A DNA stretch of 64,000 nt from Ianthella basta (GCA_964019415.1 OZ025868.1:9795143-9859142); one strand, 5' to 3'. Counted from the stretch's first letter, positions 33,860 to 45,358 are shown. Program-made: numbers and translations. The notes: generated by a model from the letters alone, not told the origin.

Positions 33860-35460
33860 CATTGTCTGCAAGAACAGCTAATTGTTGCGAACTCTGTTTG
33901 CAACAACACACATGACAAAGGAATGTGCCCAGCAGAGGATTCCGACCCCGGGGTGCGGGAGCAGCTAAAAGCCATCGCAAAAGTCGTCCTGAGCCTGGCT
34001 CCTATCAGGAACATATCTCCACTCCCACACCCACCTTGGGCAGGTGGTCAGCTGCGCCCGTCAGGGGAGGTCTGTCAGCAATTCAATCAAAACTGTTAAA
34101 CCTTCCCATGGTGCCGTCACCAGCATGTCAGCAGTGGCTGTAGCAGAGCTCACATGGCCATGGCATGCCTGCAGTCAGGAAGAACCTGCCACATCCCCCC
34201 AGGTGCATACTGGTCGCTTCAGGGTAATTCCCAAAGGCATAATCAGAAAATGGCTCCTTATCCTGCCCTGCCGGCAGGGAAAAGTGTCAGCAAAAGGATT
34301 CCAGAGGCACTCTCCTCCTTGTCCTACATCAACGTGGAGGATGGGGCCAGGGCAGTGGTGGCGAATAACCAAGGGGTCTGTTGGCAAAGATCAATGTCAA
34401 GAGCGCCATCGGAAGGTGCCCATCCACCCTAATGACCTGTGGTTGATGGGCATGCTGCGTTACACATTGACATGGCCCTCATACTTGGACTGCAATCTGC
34501 CCCCTCAATTCTCACAGCTATCACCAACACACTACTTGGATGATTTCCTGGTTGGGGCTCCAGCTTCCCGAGAGTGCACAGCAGATGTCCTTGTTATGCT
34601 GCTGAGCGCCTTTGACAGGCTATGTCCTCCAGTCGCCATGGGAAAAATTCGAGGGCATTTGGTGTCAGCTCACTTTCTTGGGCTTCAAAGTTGACTCCAC
34701 AGCTCTGGTGATCTGGCACCCGCAGGAGAAGCTGATCGAGCTCCAACAGCAGACCCAGGCCTGGGTTGAGCATCGGTCATGCACCAGGAGGGAGCTGGAG
34801 GCCCTTGTGGGGAAACTTGGCCACACTTGCAGCGCAGTTCCTCCCAGCAGGACCTTAATGCATCACATGTTTGAACTTTTAGAGGGCATGTGACAGGACC
34901 ATCACCACATTTGGACAAATACTGCTAGTTCTGACCTCTTGTGGTGGGCTACCTTTATGGGGACATGGAATGGCATTGCCATGATGCAGACCTTTGCTCC
35001 AGGGCAGTAAGCCTACCATGTCTGAATGAATGCCTCTGGCCATTTCGGCAGCAGGGCAGTGGACCCAGCGACACTGTCATGGCTGCAATTCCAATGGCCC
35101 TGCTGTCAAGCTCTCTTACAGAGAGGGAAAAAGCTCCAGGATGAAAACATCCTCCTTCTAGAGCACCTGCCCATCATCCTGGCCTGTACCCTATGGTGGC
35201 CACATTGGCAGGGTTCCTTGATAGTAATTCACTGTGACAGCAGTGGCAGTGGTCAACTTGGGCTACAGCAAGGTGCCCCAGATCATGCACTTACTGGGAT
35301 GCCTACTTTTCATTGGGATGCACTTTTGCCTAAAGTACAAGCGGAGCATGTCCCAGGGGTTGAGAATGGTTGGGCAGATGCTATCTCGCAGCTTGTCTGG
35401 CTGTTTTGCACAGGTACCACGAGTAATTGGCAGATGCCAGCCCAATCCATCTAGCTTATT
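33860..35460 (+). pseudogene. DIRS/Ngaro-like reverse transcriptase and RNase H
   Basis: The plus strand has several frames. RT motifs appear as FRVIPKGIIRKW, a shifted KVPIHPNDLWLMGM, THYLDDFLVGAP (the YLDD catalytic box) and GHLVSAHFLGL. RNase H pieces follow: LEHLPIILACTLWWPHW, IVIHCDSS and EHVPGVENGWADAIS. This order and the HYLDDFLxxG form are characteristic of DIRS-superfamily tyrosine-recombinase retrotransposons. There are many frameshifts. The enzyme would copy element RNA into circular DNA for recombinase-mediated integration. Confidence 0.8.
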
Positions 35461-35479
35461 CGTAGTACAACAGCCCAAC

Positions 35480-35784
35480 TAGACCCCCACAGCTTGGACT
35501 CGGCTGTTCACACATTGTTTTCCGCCAGCCTAGCAGCCTCAACACAATCAGTGTAACGCCAGGGAAGGCAGTGCTTCCTGCAGTTCTGCACGACATACCA
35601 GATCGCCCTATCCTTCCCAGTCACAGAGAGGGTGCTGTCTGGCTTCATTGCCCACATGCATGAGGCAGAGCTTGCCCTAGGGACCGTAAAGGGCTATCTG
35701 GCAGCAGTGCCTCACTCCCAAATAGCACTGGGGTTGGGGGACCCCCACATGGTGCACATGTCACAGCCAAAGAATGTGGTAAAC
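35480..35784 (+). pseudogene. DIRS/Ngaro tyrosine recombinase, N-terminal part
   Basis: FIAHMHEAELALGTVKGYLA with AVPHSQIALGLGDPHMV is the core-binding N-terminal region of a DIRS/Ngaro tyrosine recombinase. It is interrupted at 35785 by a hammerhead palindrome flanked by a 12-bp duplication. Confidence 0.75.
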
Positions 35785-36006
35785 AGAAAGGGTTGGTTCT
35801 CCAATACCAGCTTCACAACAGGGTTGAAAACCTTGCCGACGTTTCGACCAGATGCTCTGGTCTTCTTCAGGGCAAAGATGACCAGAGAGACCAGAAGACC
35901 AGAGCATCTGGTCGAAACGTCGGCAAGGTTTTCAACCCTGTTGTGAAGCTGGTATTGGAGAACCAACCCTTTCTGATGCCTGAGCCAGCTGAGAAGCCCT
36001 CACTTC
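35785..36006. mobile_element. Penelope-like inverted pLTR unit with 12-bp TSD
   Basis: It is flanked by AATGTGGTAAAC at 35773-35784 and 36007-36018. The two arms are inverted: agaaagggttggttctccaa at the left, and ggagaaccaaccctttctga then tgcctgagccagctgagaag at the right. It carries no protein. It disrupts the tyrosine recombinase, so it inserted later. Confidence 0.85.
35831..35878 (-). ncRNA. Hammerhead ribozyme, family 1, best copy
   Basis: On the minus strand stem I pairs CTTTGCC with GGCAAGG (seven pairs, one G-U). The core CTGAAGA, stem II GACCAG-agcat-CTGGTC, GAAAC and GTC before the cleavage point are all intact. Stem III is the palindromic ACGT step, so dimerisation would be expected. 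The plus-strand partner nearby (about 35890-35930) keeps stem II and GAAACGTC but lacks CTGAAGA. Confidence 0.78.
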
Positions 36007-36018
36007 AATGTGGTAAAC

Positions 36019-36240
36019 GTATCTACCAACCCAGCACCACCCAGAAGAGACTGCTAATCACCTCAGTGATTCTGAGAGGCCTCTGGGCAGTGTGGGGCAG
36101 AAGACCAGATCATCACAATGCGTCCATGCTCTGGGGACAGCGTCTTGCATGTGTTCTTTTGGCTTCCTCCATGCCGGGGAGGTGGTGGCTCCATTGAGCA
36201 ACAGTTTTGACCACTCTTCCCATCTGGACAATAGAGAGTT
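36019..36240 (+). pseudogene. DIRS/Ngaro tyrosine recombinase, middle part
   Basis: It resumes YQPSTTQKRLLITSVILRGL with WAVWGRRPDHHNASMLWGQR, then shifts. In Ngaro-like recombinases this region precedes the first catalytic Arg (FLRxGE); GFLHAGEV-type sequence is visible in another frame. It is interrupted at about 36240 by other repeats. Confidence 0.7.
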
Positions 36241-38100
36241 TTAGTTTGCCGTTTATGCCTAATGTCAAACATGAAAACATCACAAAATGTCATAGACATA
36301 TCATGTGATCCCACGTTCCCATAATTCTCACATATGCGTGCCACGTTCTTTATGGCTAGACCCCTTGCCAGTTGAAAGGTTTTGCTTTCCGCTGTTTTTT
36401 GCCTGTTTGCCATTTGTGAGTTGAACTGTGTAAAATAACATCTTGTGCAACAATGCAAATGCTATTTACGTGGAATCCTAAATCTTTCGTATCATAAAAC
36501 TGTTTTATGAGAGACAGAAGTCTTGCGCTAACTATGCTGCTCCTAGTGTTTTTCCATGTAGGACTTTGCCGGATGCCTTCAATCAGGTGGTCAGTGCCTT
36601 GGCAAGACGTTGCTAATTGACCAGCAAAAAGTCAAGTCATCTTCATCATTGCTTGACTCTCAGTCGGGACTGCTGTTTTAGTATGCCGTCTCTTTCAAAG
36701 CATCCTTGAAATGCAAAGACAAATGTGGCAGGTGCAGTTAAAAACAACGAATTAGGCATATCTTGGCAAAATTCACTTTTTTACATTTTCCGAAGGATCA
36801 CACCTAGATCTAACTTTCCACCGGGTTTCAAGATCATCTTGTACTTCTACACGTCGATTTGCGATGCTTTTTGTCAATACGTATTTTGGACAAAACGGCC
36901 ATTTTAGAATACATTATTTATATTACAGGGATACGTTGCAATACATATAAATAATGTATTGTGCAATAGGAGAGCTATTATCAATATACGTTATACCGCA
37001 TACAAATGAATGTACTAGAGTGTATACCATTCGAGGAGTGGAAGTGCTACACTATGTTTTGGCTGTTCCTTCGCTCTTGCTGCTCTTGCGCATCATTTTG
37101 AATGTGTACTGGCTCTATCTATTTCCTTGCGAAGTACTGGTTGTGCTGTTTTGATGCAGCGTCGTGCATATGCTCCAACAGGGACTGTGCCACCCTAACT
37201 TTAACTTGCTGCTCGTGAAGGCCTTTCTGCTGCACTAGGATAACAGGGGCTGAGGCCAGCCTGGCACCCAACGACGAAGAAGCTCGTGAAATCTAGCGAT
37301 ATCGGCCAGGCGGACACTGAGAAGATGACAAAGCAACTGCAACGAGAACTTTGCAAGGTCCGTACGTACACAGTCTGGCTAGAATAGCAGCAAGAACAAT
37401 AACAGCCAGCAATCAGCGACGAACGGTACCTGCCAATGCTCGTCTCTTTCTCCATTCTGCACCCTGTCGGTCACAATCCACAGCCATCTCCTGTATAGGG
37501 ATCAGGTAGTCTTCTTCCAACAGTGCCCGCTTTTTGGCGTGGCTGCTGTTCAATCTCCTCTGAAAGTATATCAGTATCAGTGTGGATAACAGTCTTGCTT
37601 GTGCCAGCGAGGCAGTTGTACAACTTACATGCCCCGTAAGTGCTTCCAAAGTAGGCAGTGCTGCTGTTGAATAATACTCAGATACTCATTTTCGCACGTC
37701 ATACTCGATAGTGAGTTAACTTTCGTCCATAACTTTGCCAAACGAAGGACTTTTTCGACGGTTCCAACGTCGGCAGCAAGAACATACCTCGGTGCACAAA
37801 GTGGCCATGTTTCAACGTGATTGGACTAATAGCTTCCGAGTTACAAACGGAAATATACCGACAATTTTTGCCGACTTCCTGTGAAGAATTTCGGATCCGG
37901 AATAATTCGTCGTTTCTAAATGCGCCTGCCACAAATGTGTATCACTTCTACCAGTGCAGTGTATGGCTGAAGTAACCTGCATTTTGCTTCCATTCCAGCT
38001 TTTCATGCTTGTAATCTCAATTTCACTGTACGTACCTATTTCTTTATATGCTAATCTACAGTAACATTTGTGTCACCTTTGCGTGTATGTCACCATTTAA
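36240..38100. mobile_element. Insertions in recombinase: repeat S and a TIR element
   Basis: 36255-36490 (gtgatcccacgttcccataa; ttgccatttgtgag; atcttgtgcaacaatgcaaa) is repeat S, also at 51.45-51.64 plus 52.40 kb. 36718-37936 has inverted ends acaaatgtggcaggtgca and tgcgcctgccacaaatgtg, with acgaatta further in. It holds a small palindrome at 36908-36960 (aatacattatttatat and inverse). No transposase was recognised. Confidence 0.55.
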
Positions 38101-38109
38101 CATGGCAAC

Positions 38110-38640
38110 ATCACACAGATGTTTGGGGTTTGGAGTATACAGCAATCTAAAACTTTCTAATGTCACATGCCCTCACTACTTGGAGGTCCAGATTAAGGCC
38201 TCCAAGACGGACCCATTCCGACATGGAGTATCTGTTTATCTTGGTCCCACCTTATGCCCTGCGGCTCATGCCCAGTGCCCGCCATCCTCAGCTAGGGTCA
38301 GGACACAGGCCTCTTCTTCACTTTCGCTAATGGCAACGTATTGACCCGGGATTACTTTGTCTCGGCAGTGCAGTCAGCATTGGAGACCGTGAGATACAGT
38401 TCCTCCCTCTATGCTGGCCACAGCTTCTACATCATGGCGGCCACTACTGCCACTCAAAGTGACATTTCAGATGCCCTCATCAAGTCTCTAGGGCGATGGC
38501 AAAGATCTACCTACACCATCTACAACCAGAGCCCCCACGACATGCGTTCAGTAGCACAGGGCTGGTTCTTCCAGCTGCTTGACCCCATGACTGCAAGTGT
38601 TCATTTTTCCATTCTTTGGTCGTCTCATGCTAGTCTGTTA
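38110..38640 (+). pseudogene. DIRS/Ngaro tyrosine recombinase, C-terminal part
   Basis: VQIKASKTDPFRHGVSVYLG is followed by a shift, then YFVSAVQSALETVRYSSSLY, AGHSFYIMAATTA, ISDALIKSLGRWQRS and YTIYN. The catalytic His of HxxR is present, but the Arg is replaced by Tyr (HSFY). The nucleophile Tyr is in YTIY. The enzyme would integrate circular element DNA. It is inactive because of the lost Arg and the frame breaks. Confidence 0.8.
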
Positions 38641-39300
38641 CATGCCATGCCATTATTGGTAGAATCCTTTAGGAGGCACATCCTTATGTCTTTTGGGGGA
38701 AGGGATAGGCTACAGATATAGCAGGGCATTGATTGGAGTTCAGCTCATGAGTTCAGGCTTGGGTGAGGGGTGATGTAACCAAGCATATACAACCACCATC
38801 TGGGCTCACCAGGGTAAACTCTGGTAACTCGCCCAAGCAATAACCTGGGCACGTGATCGGGCGAGGAGCCTCCAGGCCACACGTCATGGGACTGGATGGG
38901 CAGAGCCACCAGATCCTGTATCACGTGACTGGGAAGGGCTGAGCCTCCTGGTGGGTGTAGCGCATGGACGCATGTGACAGGGGGAAGAGCCACCCTGGTC
39001 CGCAGAAAAGTAAGCTATAGGTGTAGAGCAGGGGCTCATAAGTAAACACACGGGTGTACCTGAAGAAAAGTATAGGTAGGCATAGTACCTCTACGGGCCA
39101 CACATACAGATGCTCGTAGAACGTTAACTTTTTATAAGATGTACCAAATACTGTGTTCACACGACAGGTACCAATTTGAAGCAAACCACGCCCAACTGTT
39201 TTGTATCACGCTGGGAATCGTCCTAACCATCGTTCACACGCATGAACAGTAGCCAAGCCAACCTGTTTTCTGCAGCGTAGGTGAAAAGGCTGCTTCATGG
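38640..39300. other. No gene seen
   Basis: No domain-bearing frame was found. It may include the ends of the DIRS-like and Harbinger elements, but I could not delimit them. Confidence 0.3.
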
Positions 39301-39369
39301 AAAGTGAAGCTACTTCTGGAGTGTCTGTGTTCGTCTAGAGCGAACAGTAGGGGCTCAGGAAGGCGCACG

Positions 39370-40150
39370 TGTCAGCACATGTCAGCCCTCAGGCGACGGA
39401 GATCAAGGCAGTGTGCTCTGTTGGCACTGCTACTGTCCCAGCTTGTTCTGGGCTACCCTACCCTCTCCCAGATTGCAGTCGGTTCGTCCAGGATATGTTT
39501 TGTCGGGCTGTACGTGGATGCAATTGCAAACAACCTGTTCTGTACAAGATAATTGACACAATGGCTGCATATACATCTCATATATACGTACACATATCTC
39601 AGGAGTGGTGGAACTATGAACTGTTGCAGACATTTAATGAACATGACTGGATGCAAAACTTCAGAATGAAGCAGGAGACCTTTCTATACATCTGCAATCA
39701 GTTGCGTGCTACTTTACAGCATGACAACACAGTCATGTGAAAGGTCATATGCGCTGAGAAGAGGGTAGCAATCACTTTGTGGTATTTGGCCACTCCCTTA
39801 GAGTATCGTACTATAGCCCATTTGTTTGGAGTTGCACAGAGTACTGTGCATGAGACAGTGAAAGCGATAGTGTCCATATTGCTAAATAAATACATTGTAT
39901 TGCAGCCACATTCCAGTATGACCACCCCTCCTCAAAATACTGATTACTATAATCGCAAAGAGTGGTACTCTATCATAATCCAGGCTGTTGCTGATAGTGA
40001 CTATCTATTCTAAGACATTTACGTAAGGAGGCCGGGCAGTGTGCACGATGCATGTGTCTTTGTTAACTCCAGATTATACCAGAAGGTTATCAATGGGAGG
40101 ATACTGCAGGGAAGGAAGCAGCAACTTCATGGATGTGATATGCCCAAGGC
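39370..40150 (+). pseudogene. PIF/Harbinger transposase, N-terminal and central part
   Basis: EWWNYELLQTFNEHDWMQNF and RMKQETFLYICNQLRATLQ are followed by a stop, then KRVAITLWYLATPLEYRTIA, HLFGVAQSTVHETVKAI, DYYNRKEWYSIIIQAVADSD and RRPGSVHDACVFVNSRLYQ. These are the typical Harbinger order, including the HTH-like LFGVxxSTV. The GAIDGTH segment with the first catalytic Asp is deleted, and two stops are present. Harbinger transposases are DDE enzymes that move DNA into 3-bp targets. Confidence 0.85.
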
Positions 40151-40335
40151 GCCCCTATATTGTTTTAACATTTAGGTGATTATATGGCTTCATGTTCATA
40201 ATAGACTATGCATGTATATATATTTAGGGCAATTCAATATGGCGGCACTCCAGATTTACGTTTTACAAGGATCACAATCATCTTCGTTCGCATTTCACCA
40301 TCTATCTATCAAACAAAATTAGAACATAGGTTGTA

Positions 40336-41055
40336 CCTTATAGCGCAAAAGTTTCGCGGGAGAAAATTTTCGCGAATTTCGCGGATGGATCATGATTCGC
40401 AAAAATATTCTCCCCGAATATTTTGTATTAACCCTATGCTTATACATTAATGGGTGAACTTAGATGGATGATGGCACAGCTACTTGCCTGTAACTATACA
40501 CCGCAGCAAATCTAGCCTAGCTGTGCGTGCTAAGAAGGCACAGTGCCTCGTGCCCCTGATCTCATCGCCGAGTGATTACTGCTACTGGTGCCGCTCTAAA
40601 GTTTTCCGCTGTTACGGGTCAGGCTGTGATCGATGTCTCTGTAGTGACGGTACGGCTACTTCATGCGCCCCGGTTCAGTGCTACCGAAGCCAGACAGTTC
40701 GCTTTAAACAGTAGTAACAAGTGTACACCATTATAGCTGCCAATGAAGCGGTGAAGAAGGTCATCGGCACCAACGTGGGCGAAGAAGATAGCTATTGCTT
40801 GCAGTTCACGACGCGGAGCGTACGAAGACTTTACCCCGGAGGAAAAAGCTCGTGTAGTGGGAAAAGGGAAGCAGAGCAAGGTGTAACAGCACCCGTGTTT
40901 TTGGGAAGTGAGCTGGATAAGTGTGTTAGTCAATTCGAGTTCATACGTATGATCCAACCCACAAAACGCGAAAATTTTCCTGCGAAAATTACAGTTTGAG
41001 CCAAAATTTGAAGATTCGCAAAAATATTCTCCCGCGAATATTTTGCGCTATACAG
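40336..41055. mobile_element. TA-flanked MITE, ttttgcgctatacag ends
   Basis: TA (40334-40335 and 41056-41057) flanks ccttatagcgcaaaa and ttttgcgctatacag. Inner boxes cgcgggagaaaattttcgcg and attcgcaaaaatattctcccg are inverted. Same style as 9423-10385. Non-coding. Confidence 0.7.
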
Positions 41056-41548
41056 TATTTGCATGGTAATGCTAGTAAGAAGCCTATTGAAAGACTCTCC
41101 TGTGAGATATAGCTCTAAATGTCATGAAGACTGAGTGACGGGCATTTTAAAACGGGTCGGTCTGAGACGAGTCGCCAATGACTTACTAGATTTCAGCTTC
41201 CTCTCTTGTCTAGTACCTTAGTTGCTTGAAGGAGGATTGAACAAATTGTTCATTATAAAATACCAACGCAAAGAGGTTCCTTGAATGAACTGGCTTGAGT
41301 TTCAACCGAAAAGCCTGAGACATTGCAAATGAAGAAAAACTACCCACGTGAAGTTCGTTTAAACAGTGGAACAGTGCAGCGCATTTCAGGAAATTATGGC
41401 ACCGGTAAAGGTTAGTACTCCTAGAGGAATTGAAATTACACTATGGAAGGTAACATACGCTGAAATGTTCCTCCATTCAGCTACAACAGACCTTGCTAGC
41501 TAATGCTCTGTGTCTACCCCTTCTTTCTCTCACTCTGTGTGCGTGCTG

Positions 41549-41629
41549 TGTGCTGTGTGTGTGTGTGTGTGTGTGTGCATGCATGTGTGTTTGTGCGCGC
41601 ATGTGTATGCACGTATGTGCATTTCGTGT

Positions 41630-41699
<70 letters not shown>
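41549..41699. repeat. (GT)n microsatellite
   Basis: Long GT tract with flanking imperfect tgcgcgcatgtgtgcacgtatgtgcg motifs on both sides, which are themselves near-duplicates. All Cys/Val or His/Thr frames here are repeat translations. Confidence 0.95.
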
Positions 41700-41705
<6 letters not shown>

Positions 41706-41924
41706 ACGCATGTGTTCGCGCGCGCATGTGTGCACGTATGTGCGTTTCATGTGTGTGTTTGTGTCTTGCAACTATTGAATCTTGATGTATATTTCAGGTC
41801 ATCAGCATTGCTGTATCCCAAACTTTCTGAACTACTGAACATTCATGGGGAGATTGCTAGCAAGTAGTTCGAGTTCAGGGGCACCCCGGCACCCCATGAG
41901 TTTTTTAACTCGAAATACTTGTTC

Positions 41925-42168
41925 TTGTTGGTGATGTTGCATATCCTTTATTTCCATGGCTGATGAAGCCCTTTACTTTCAGCAGACAGCTGTCAGCAGA
42001 AGAGAAACAATTTAACTACAGACTATCTACAGCACATATTGTGGTTGAGAATGCATTTGGCAGGCTAAAGGCAAGATGGCACTGCCTACTGAAGCAGAAT
42101 GACATGGCCATAGCGAACACTACAATGGTTGTGACTGCTTGTTGCATCCTTCATAAGGTTTGCGAAAT
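41925..42168 (+). pseudogene. PIF/Harbinger transposase, C-terminal catalytic part
   Basis: The sequence reads LVGDVAYPLFPWLMKPFTFS, LSAEEKQFNYRLSTAHIVVE, NAFGRLKARWHCLLKQND and TACCILHKVCEI. VVENAFGRLKARW contains the third catalytic residue (Glu). It is the direct continuation of the 39.4-40.15 kb part. It is cut again after ILHKVCE, and the C-terminus resumes at 42977. Confidence 0.88.
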
Positions 42169-42169
42169 A

Positions 42170-42976
42170 TGTATTAGTTATACCACGGCGCTGAGGTGTA
42201 TATGGATTTTAGGCGCACGAGGCCCGAGGGCAAGTGCGTCTAAAATCCATATACACCGAAGCGCCGTGGTATAAGTGATATATACCCCGCCTAGCGCGTC
42301 TAGGCTCTTATTCGAAGGCGGGCTTCTTCCAGGACGGCAGCTCTGAAGAGCGGCTGTCAAGTTTTGTTGAATTCGCAAGTGCTGTGAAGTTTTTGCCTTT
42401 TGTTAAGCCACTGGAGCAACACTCTAAAGAAGCCAGTGAAGTGATTGAGGCATCTGCAATGTTTTCGGCCTTCGAGGGTTCTTTGCGCTCGCTGCTCGAC
42501 TTTCTGTTCTCCGTAAAACAGTGCTTTCCCACTGCTGCAGTGAGTTTGGGTACCTTTGCGTACGAAATAGTGCACGAGCTTGCTGTTTCTTGTTTGTGCA
42601 CTGTGCGGGTCGCGTACATGGTTTATCTAGCTCGGCTACGAACCGCTTTACATTTTTGGCTTGCGTGCATTGGTTGCAGCATGGTGGAGTGAGATATTCT
42701 CCTTTTCAATGCTTTGCGGACTCTCCCGGAGCCACGCAAAGTTGAAGCTGACTGCAAGTTGCTGCATTTTTGTGTGTGCTTTGGTGTGATTTGACACCTT
42801 CGTTGTTATCAAAAACAATTTCTTGTTATCTTTCACACCTTCCATATTTGGGCTGGGATATAACAGGATTTAAGCGCCCCTGTGCATATATATGCTTCTT
42901 AGCTCCTGTTATATCCCGGCTGGCTTGTTTACGCGATATATTTTCGCGCGGTTGCCATGGCAACGGGGTATATATT
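42170..42976. mobile_element. MITE insertion with palindromes and an X-box palindrome
   Basis: It starts with a 95-bp hairpin (ttataccacggcgct to agcgccgtggtataa, 42178-42273). It has an inner palindrome at 42846-42918 (gggatataacagg to cctgttatatccc) and ends with gttgccatggcaac and ggggtatatattgtgatat. gtgatatataccccg at 42274 is inverted at the right end. Removing it rejoins the Harbinger frame as CE-IF-DDAW. Confidence 0.65.
42951..42964. promoter_or_regulatory. Perfect 14-bp X-box-like palindrome
   Basis: GTTGCCATGGCAAC matches the symmetric RFX-factor binding consensus. It lies near the end of a MITE. Any regulatory role is inference. Confidence 0.4.
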
Positions 42977-43131
42977 GTGATATATTTGATGATGCTTGGT
43001 TAGAGGAATCCCAAACCCACAATTTTGAGGAACCCAGTACTAATGCTACAGCAGGGAACAATGAAGAAGATGCAAAGGGCATAAGACAGGCTTTAGTGGA
43101 CTTTGTTCACAGTAATCCCTTATCCAGTTAA
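42977..43131 (+). pseudogene. PIF/Harbinger transposase, extreme C-terminus
   Basis: DDAWLEESQTHNFEEPSTNA followed by IRQALVDFVHSNPLSS and a stop. The RxALVDxxH ending is usual for Harbinger transposases. The frame joins the 41925-42168 part once the MITE is removed. Confidence 0.75.
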
Positions 43132-44965
43132 CTACTACGTCATCAACCTTCTTCATTTCCCATGATTAAAACTAGGCCTCTATTACAATACTTGCTAACT
43201 GAGTATTATACTGGAAGCACATAAGTTGATTGCAACAATTAGCTAAACAAACACTGGAACACAGTTGGGGCTGATGCTGCTGCACTGTAATGAGTTACAA
43301 TAAAGCATTAACATAATAGCCACTTACACTGTGACAATAACAGAACTTGCATGGAGTTGGGTTTAAAGGATGTAGTGAGTAATAGACCATGCAATAGCAC
43401 AGATAATCTTACTATAATTCACGAGATCTCGAATTTTTATGTATATTTCAGCCATAAAATCGGCGCCTTCTCGGGAATCGGCTTGAGACGCTCCGTGCCA
43501 GTTGAGGGACTGGGGGGCCATGTTCTTAGAGGGTTGCCATTCGCCTAGCTGTTTTGCGGCCGAAAGGCGAGATGTCCTTCGTCAATTCTCCACAGACCGA
43601 CACACCATTTTAACATTATCGACCGGCCCTTCCACTACTGGTCATTGGCGTACTTGATATGAGCCATGCCAGTTAAGATATGTAGGGAGTTTAGGGTCAC
43701 CTCTCAGAATTTCCTGAATAGCTGATATATTCTTTGTACTATTGATCCTTCCTCAAGTGTGAAAGAAGAACTTCGAAAAGTGCATGCACAGCGCTGAAAC
43801 TGTCCTTAAAAATTGCAAATTACTGTGTACGAATGCATTCCAGAAAAGCCATTGTGACCGGAAATAGGTTAGGCAATATTGTTGTGACAGACACCTTCGT
43901 TGCGGTTAGATTTTGGTTGGCTTCATTCCAATCGTTGATTCGCAAGAATGCACTTCCGTTCCGCAAACGCGTTATCGCGCGCTATCATGTGAACCAGTAG
44001 GAAGTGTATCTGTTCTAGTACGCTACCTTTCCGGACAATTCCAGCTGGTTCGCTATGCGCAATCAACTCTACGTCACCATTTCCTGTTGCTGCCGCCGAC
44101 ATCGAGTTGGCTTCCAGGGGAGCCTTCACACGCTTGTTTCGAAGAAACTACGAGAGTTAGTGTGGGCGATGATTGCACAGGGTAACCAGTGGGAAGTGTA
44201 GCTCCATGCAGAGATGGACTTTCTTTCTGCAACTTGGTTTATAGACAGCTAAGAGGTGTTCCTTGATTCTCCTATGAAGCCGCAATTGCAGCGTACACTC
44301 GTCGAGAATTATGGCGCTTGCTGTGAAGTTCGAGTACAAAAGGAAAATTGATCGTAGTGTATTCTGTGAAGGAGCTCTAGTTGCGGCTTCATAGGAAAAT
44401 GTAGCTACTTCGGCAAGTTTCCTGTTGAAGCAAGCTACACATTTCTAGCTTGTTCCTAGATGAAGAAACACGTGAATTTCGGAATATTACCTTCTTTCTT
44501 TGCAGTTGTATGGTGTTGCGCACAAGTGCCTTCGCCGGCTGCAAGTTGGTACACAGGTAGTAGGTTGGCAGAGGTACATACACAGCAAGTTTGAAGAAAA
44601 TTGACTGTTCACCGCTTGATTTAAACAATTGTCTGTCATAGCCACTTTTTCAATTTTAAACTCCCTACATACCTAAAGGGAGTGGGGGTACACGAGCTTA
44701 GAAGGATGTCGGTCACTTAGCTGCCCTGCAGCCGAAGAAAGTGCTTCCTTTTTTTCCGCGGGTCGAGACGCCATTTTAATTATCAGTCTCTGGGACTTCC
44801 GGTTACAGGAGCTCTTATTCGCTGTCGAAAAACGTTCAAATTAAACTCTACGGCCGTTATAGCAGCCAGCCTCTGTTGCTACCTGTGCAGATAGTTCAAA
44901 GCTGGCAAGGGACCGAATCGCTGGCTTGCAATAGGCTGGCAACCTGCCCGTAGGGCAGGCATTCA
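43132..44965. repeat. Two related repeats; Helitron-like end; no gene
   Basis: 43500-43690 and 44655-44830 are distant direct relatives (gcctagctgttttgcggccg against cttagctgccctgcagccga; both with cgacac/gacgccattttaa). The second ends ctgcccgtagggcaggcatt followed by cagCTAG, then T, at 44929-44961, a Helitron-type 3' terminus like 21386 and 58318. Open frames show no domain. Confidence 0.45.
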
Positions 44966-45310
44966 GCTAGTAAGTAACAATTGAGTAACACACCATACCC
45001 CCCACAAGCTGAAGGCATAGTAGTATGCATACATGCACACACCCATACATGCCTGTAGTTAATCACTTTTAATGTCTTTAGTATTGCAATCAGTCGGTGG
45101 GTAGCATGGTGGAATAGCCATGTACTGCGGTCCTGTGTACATTGAGGGACCAGGGGCTTGAGCAATCAATGACATCATTCTCAGTTGAAATTCCCTCTCT
45201 ACTCCCCTCCCCCTCTAAGTTGCTCACTCCTTTCCTTTTCATGCTCTTCCATATGCATTCTCTTCAGAAAGGGTTGGTTCTCTAATACCAGCTTCACAAC
45301 AGGGTTGAAA

Positions 45311-45358
45311 ACCTTGCCGATGTTTTGACCAGATGCTCTGGTCTTCTTCAGGGTGAAG
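45311..45358 (-). ncRNA. Hammerhead motif, family 1, mutated core
   Basis: Minus strand: CTGAAGA and stem II GACCAG/CTGGTC are kept, but the GAAAC box reads AAAAC (G12 lost) and the cleavage step reads ATC. It is probably inactive. Confidence 0.6.

Larger units (their letters stand above)
40150..41924. mobile_element. Insertion block inside Harbinger transposase
   Basis: It holds a relic starting ggcgcccctatattgtttta (40148-40210, also at 29.88 kb), a TA-flanked MITE (40336-41055), a (GT)n tract (41549-41699) and a family G piece (41800-41924). The transposase frame resumes on its far side. Confidence 0.6.

Noticed and set aside
41477..41867. Open frames up to 124 codons, His/Thr or Cys/Val rich
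   Set aside because: They lie on a long (GT)n/(CA)n tract; all frames are open for trivial reasons.
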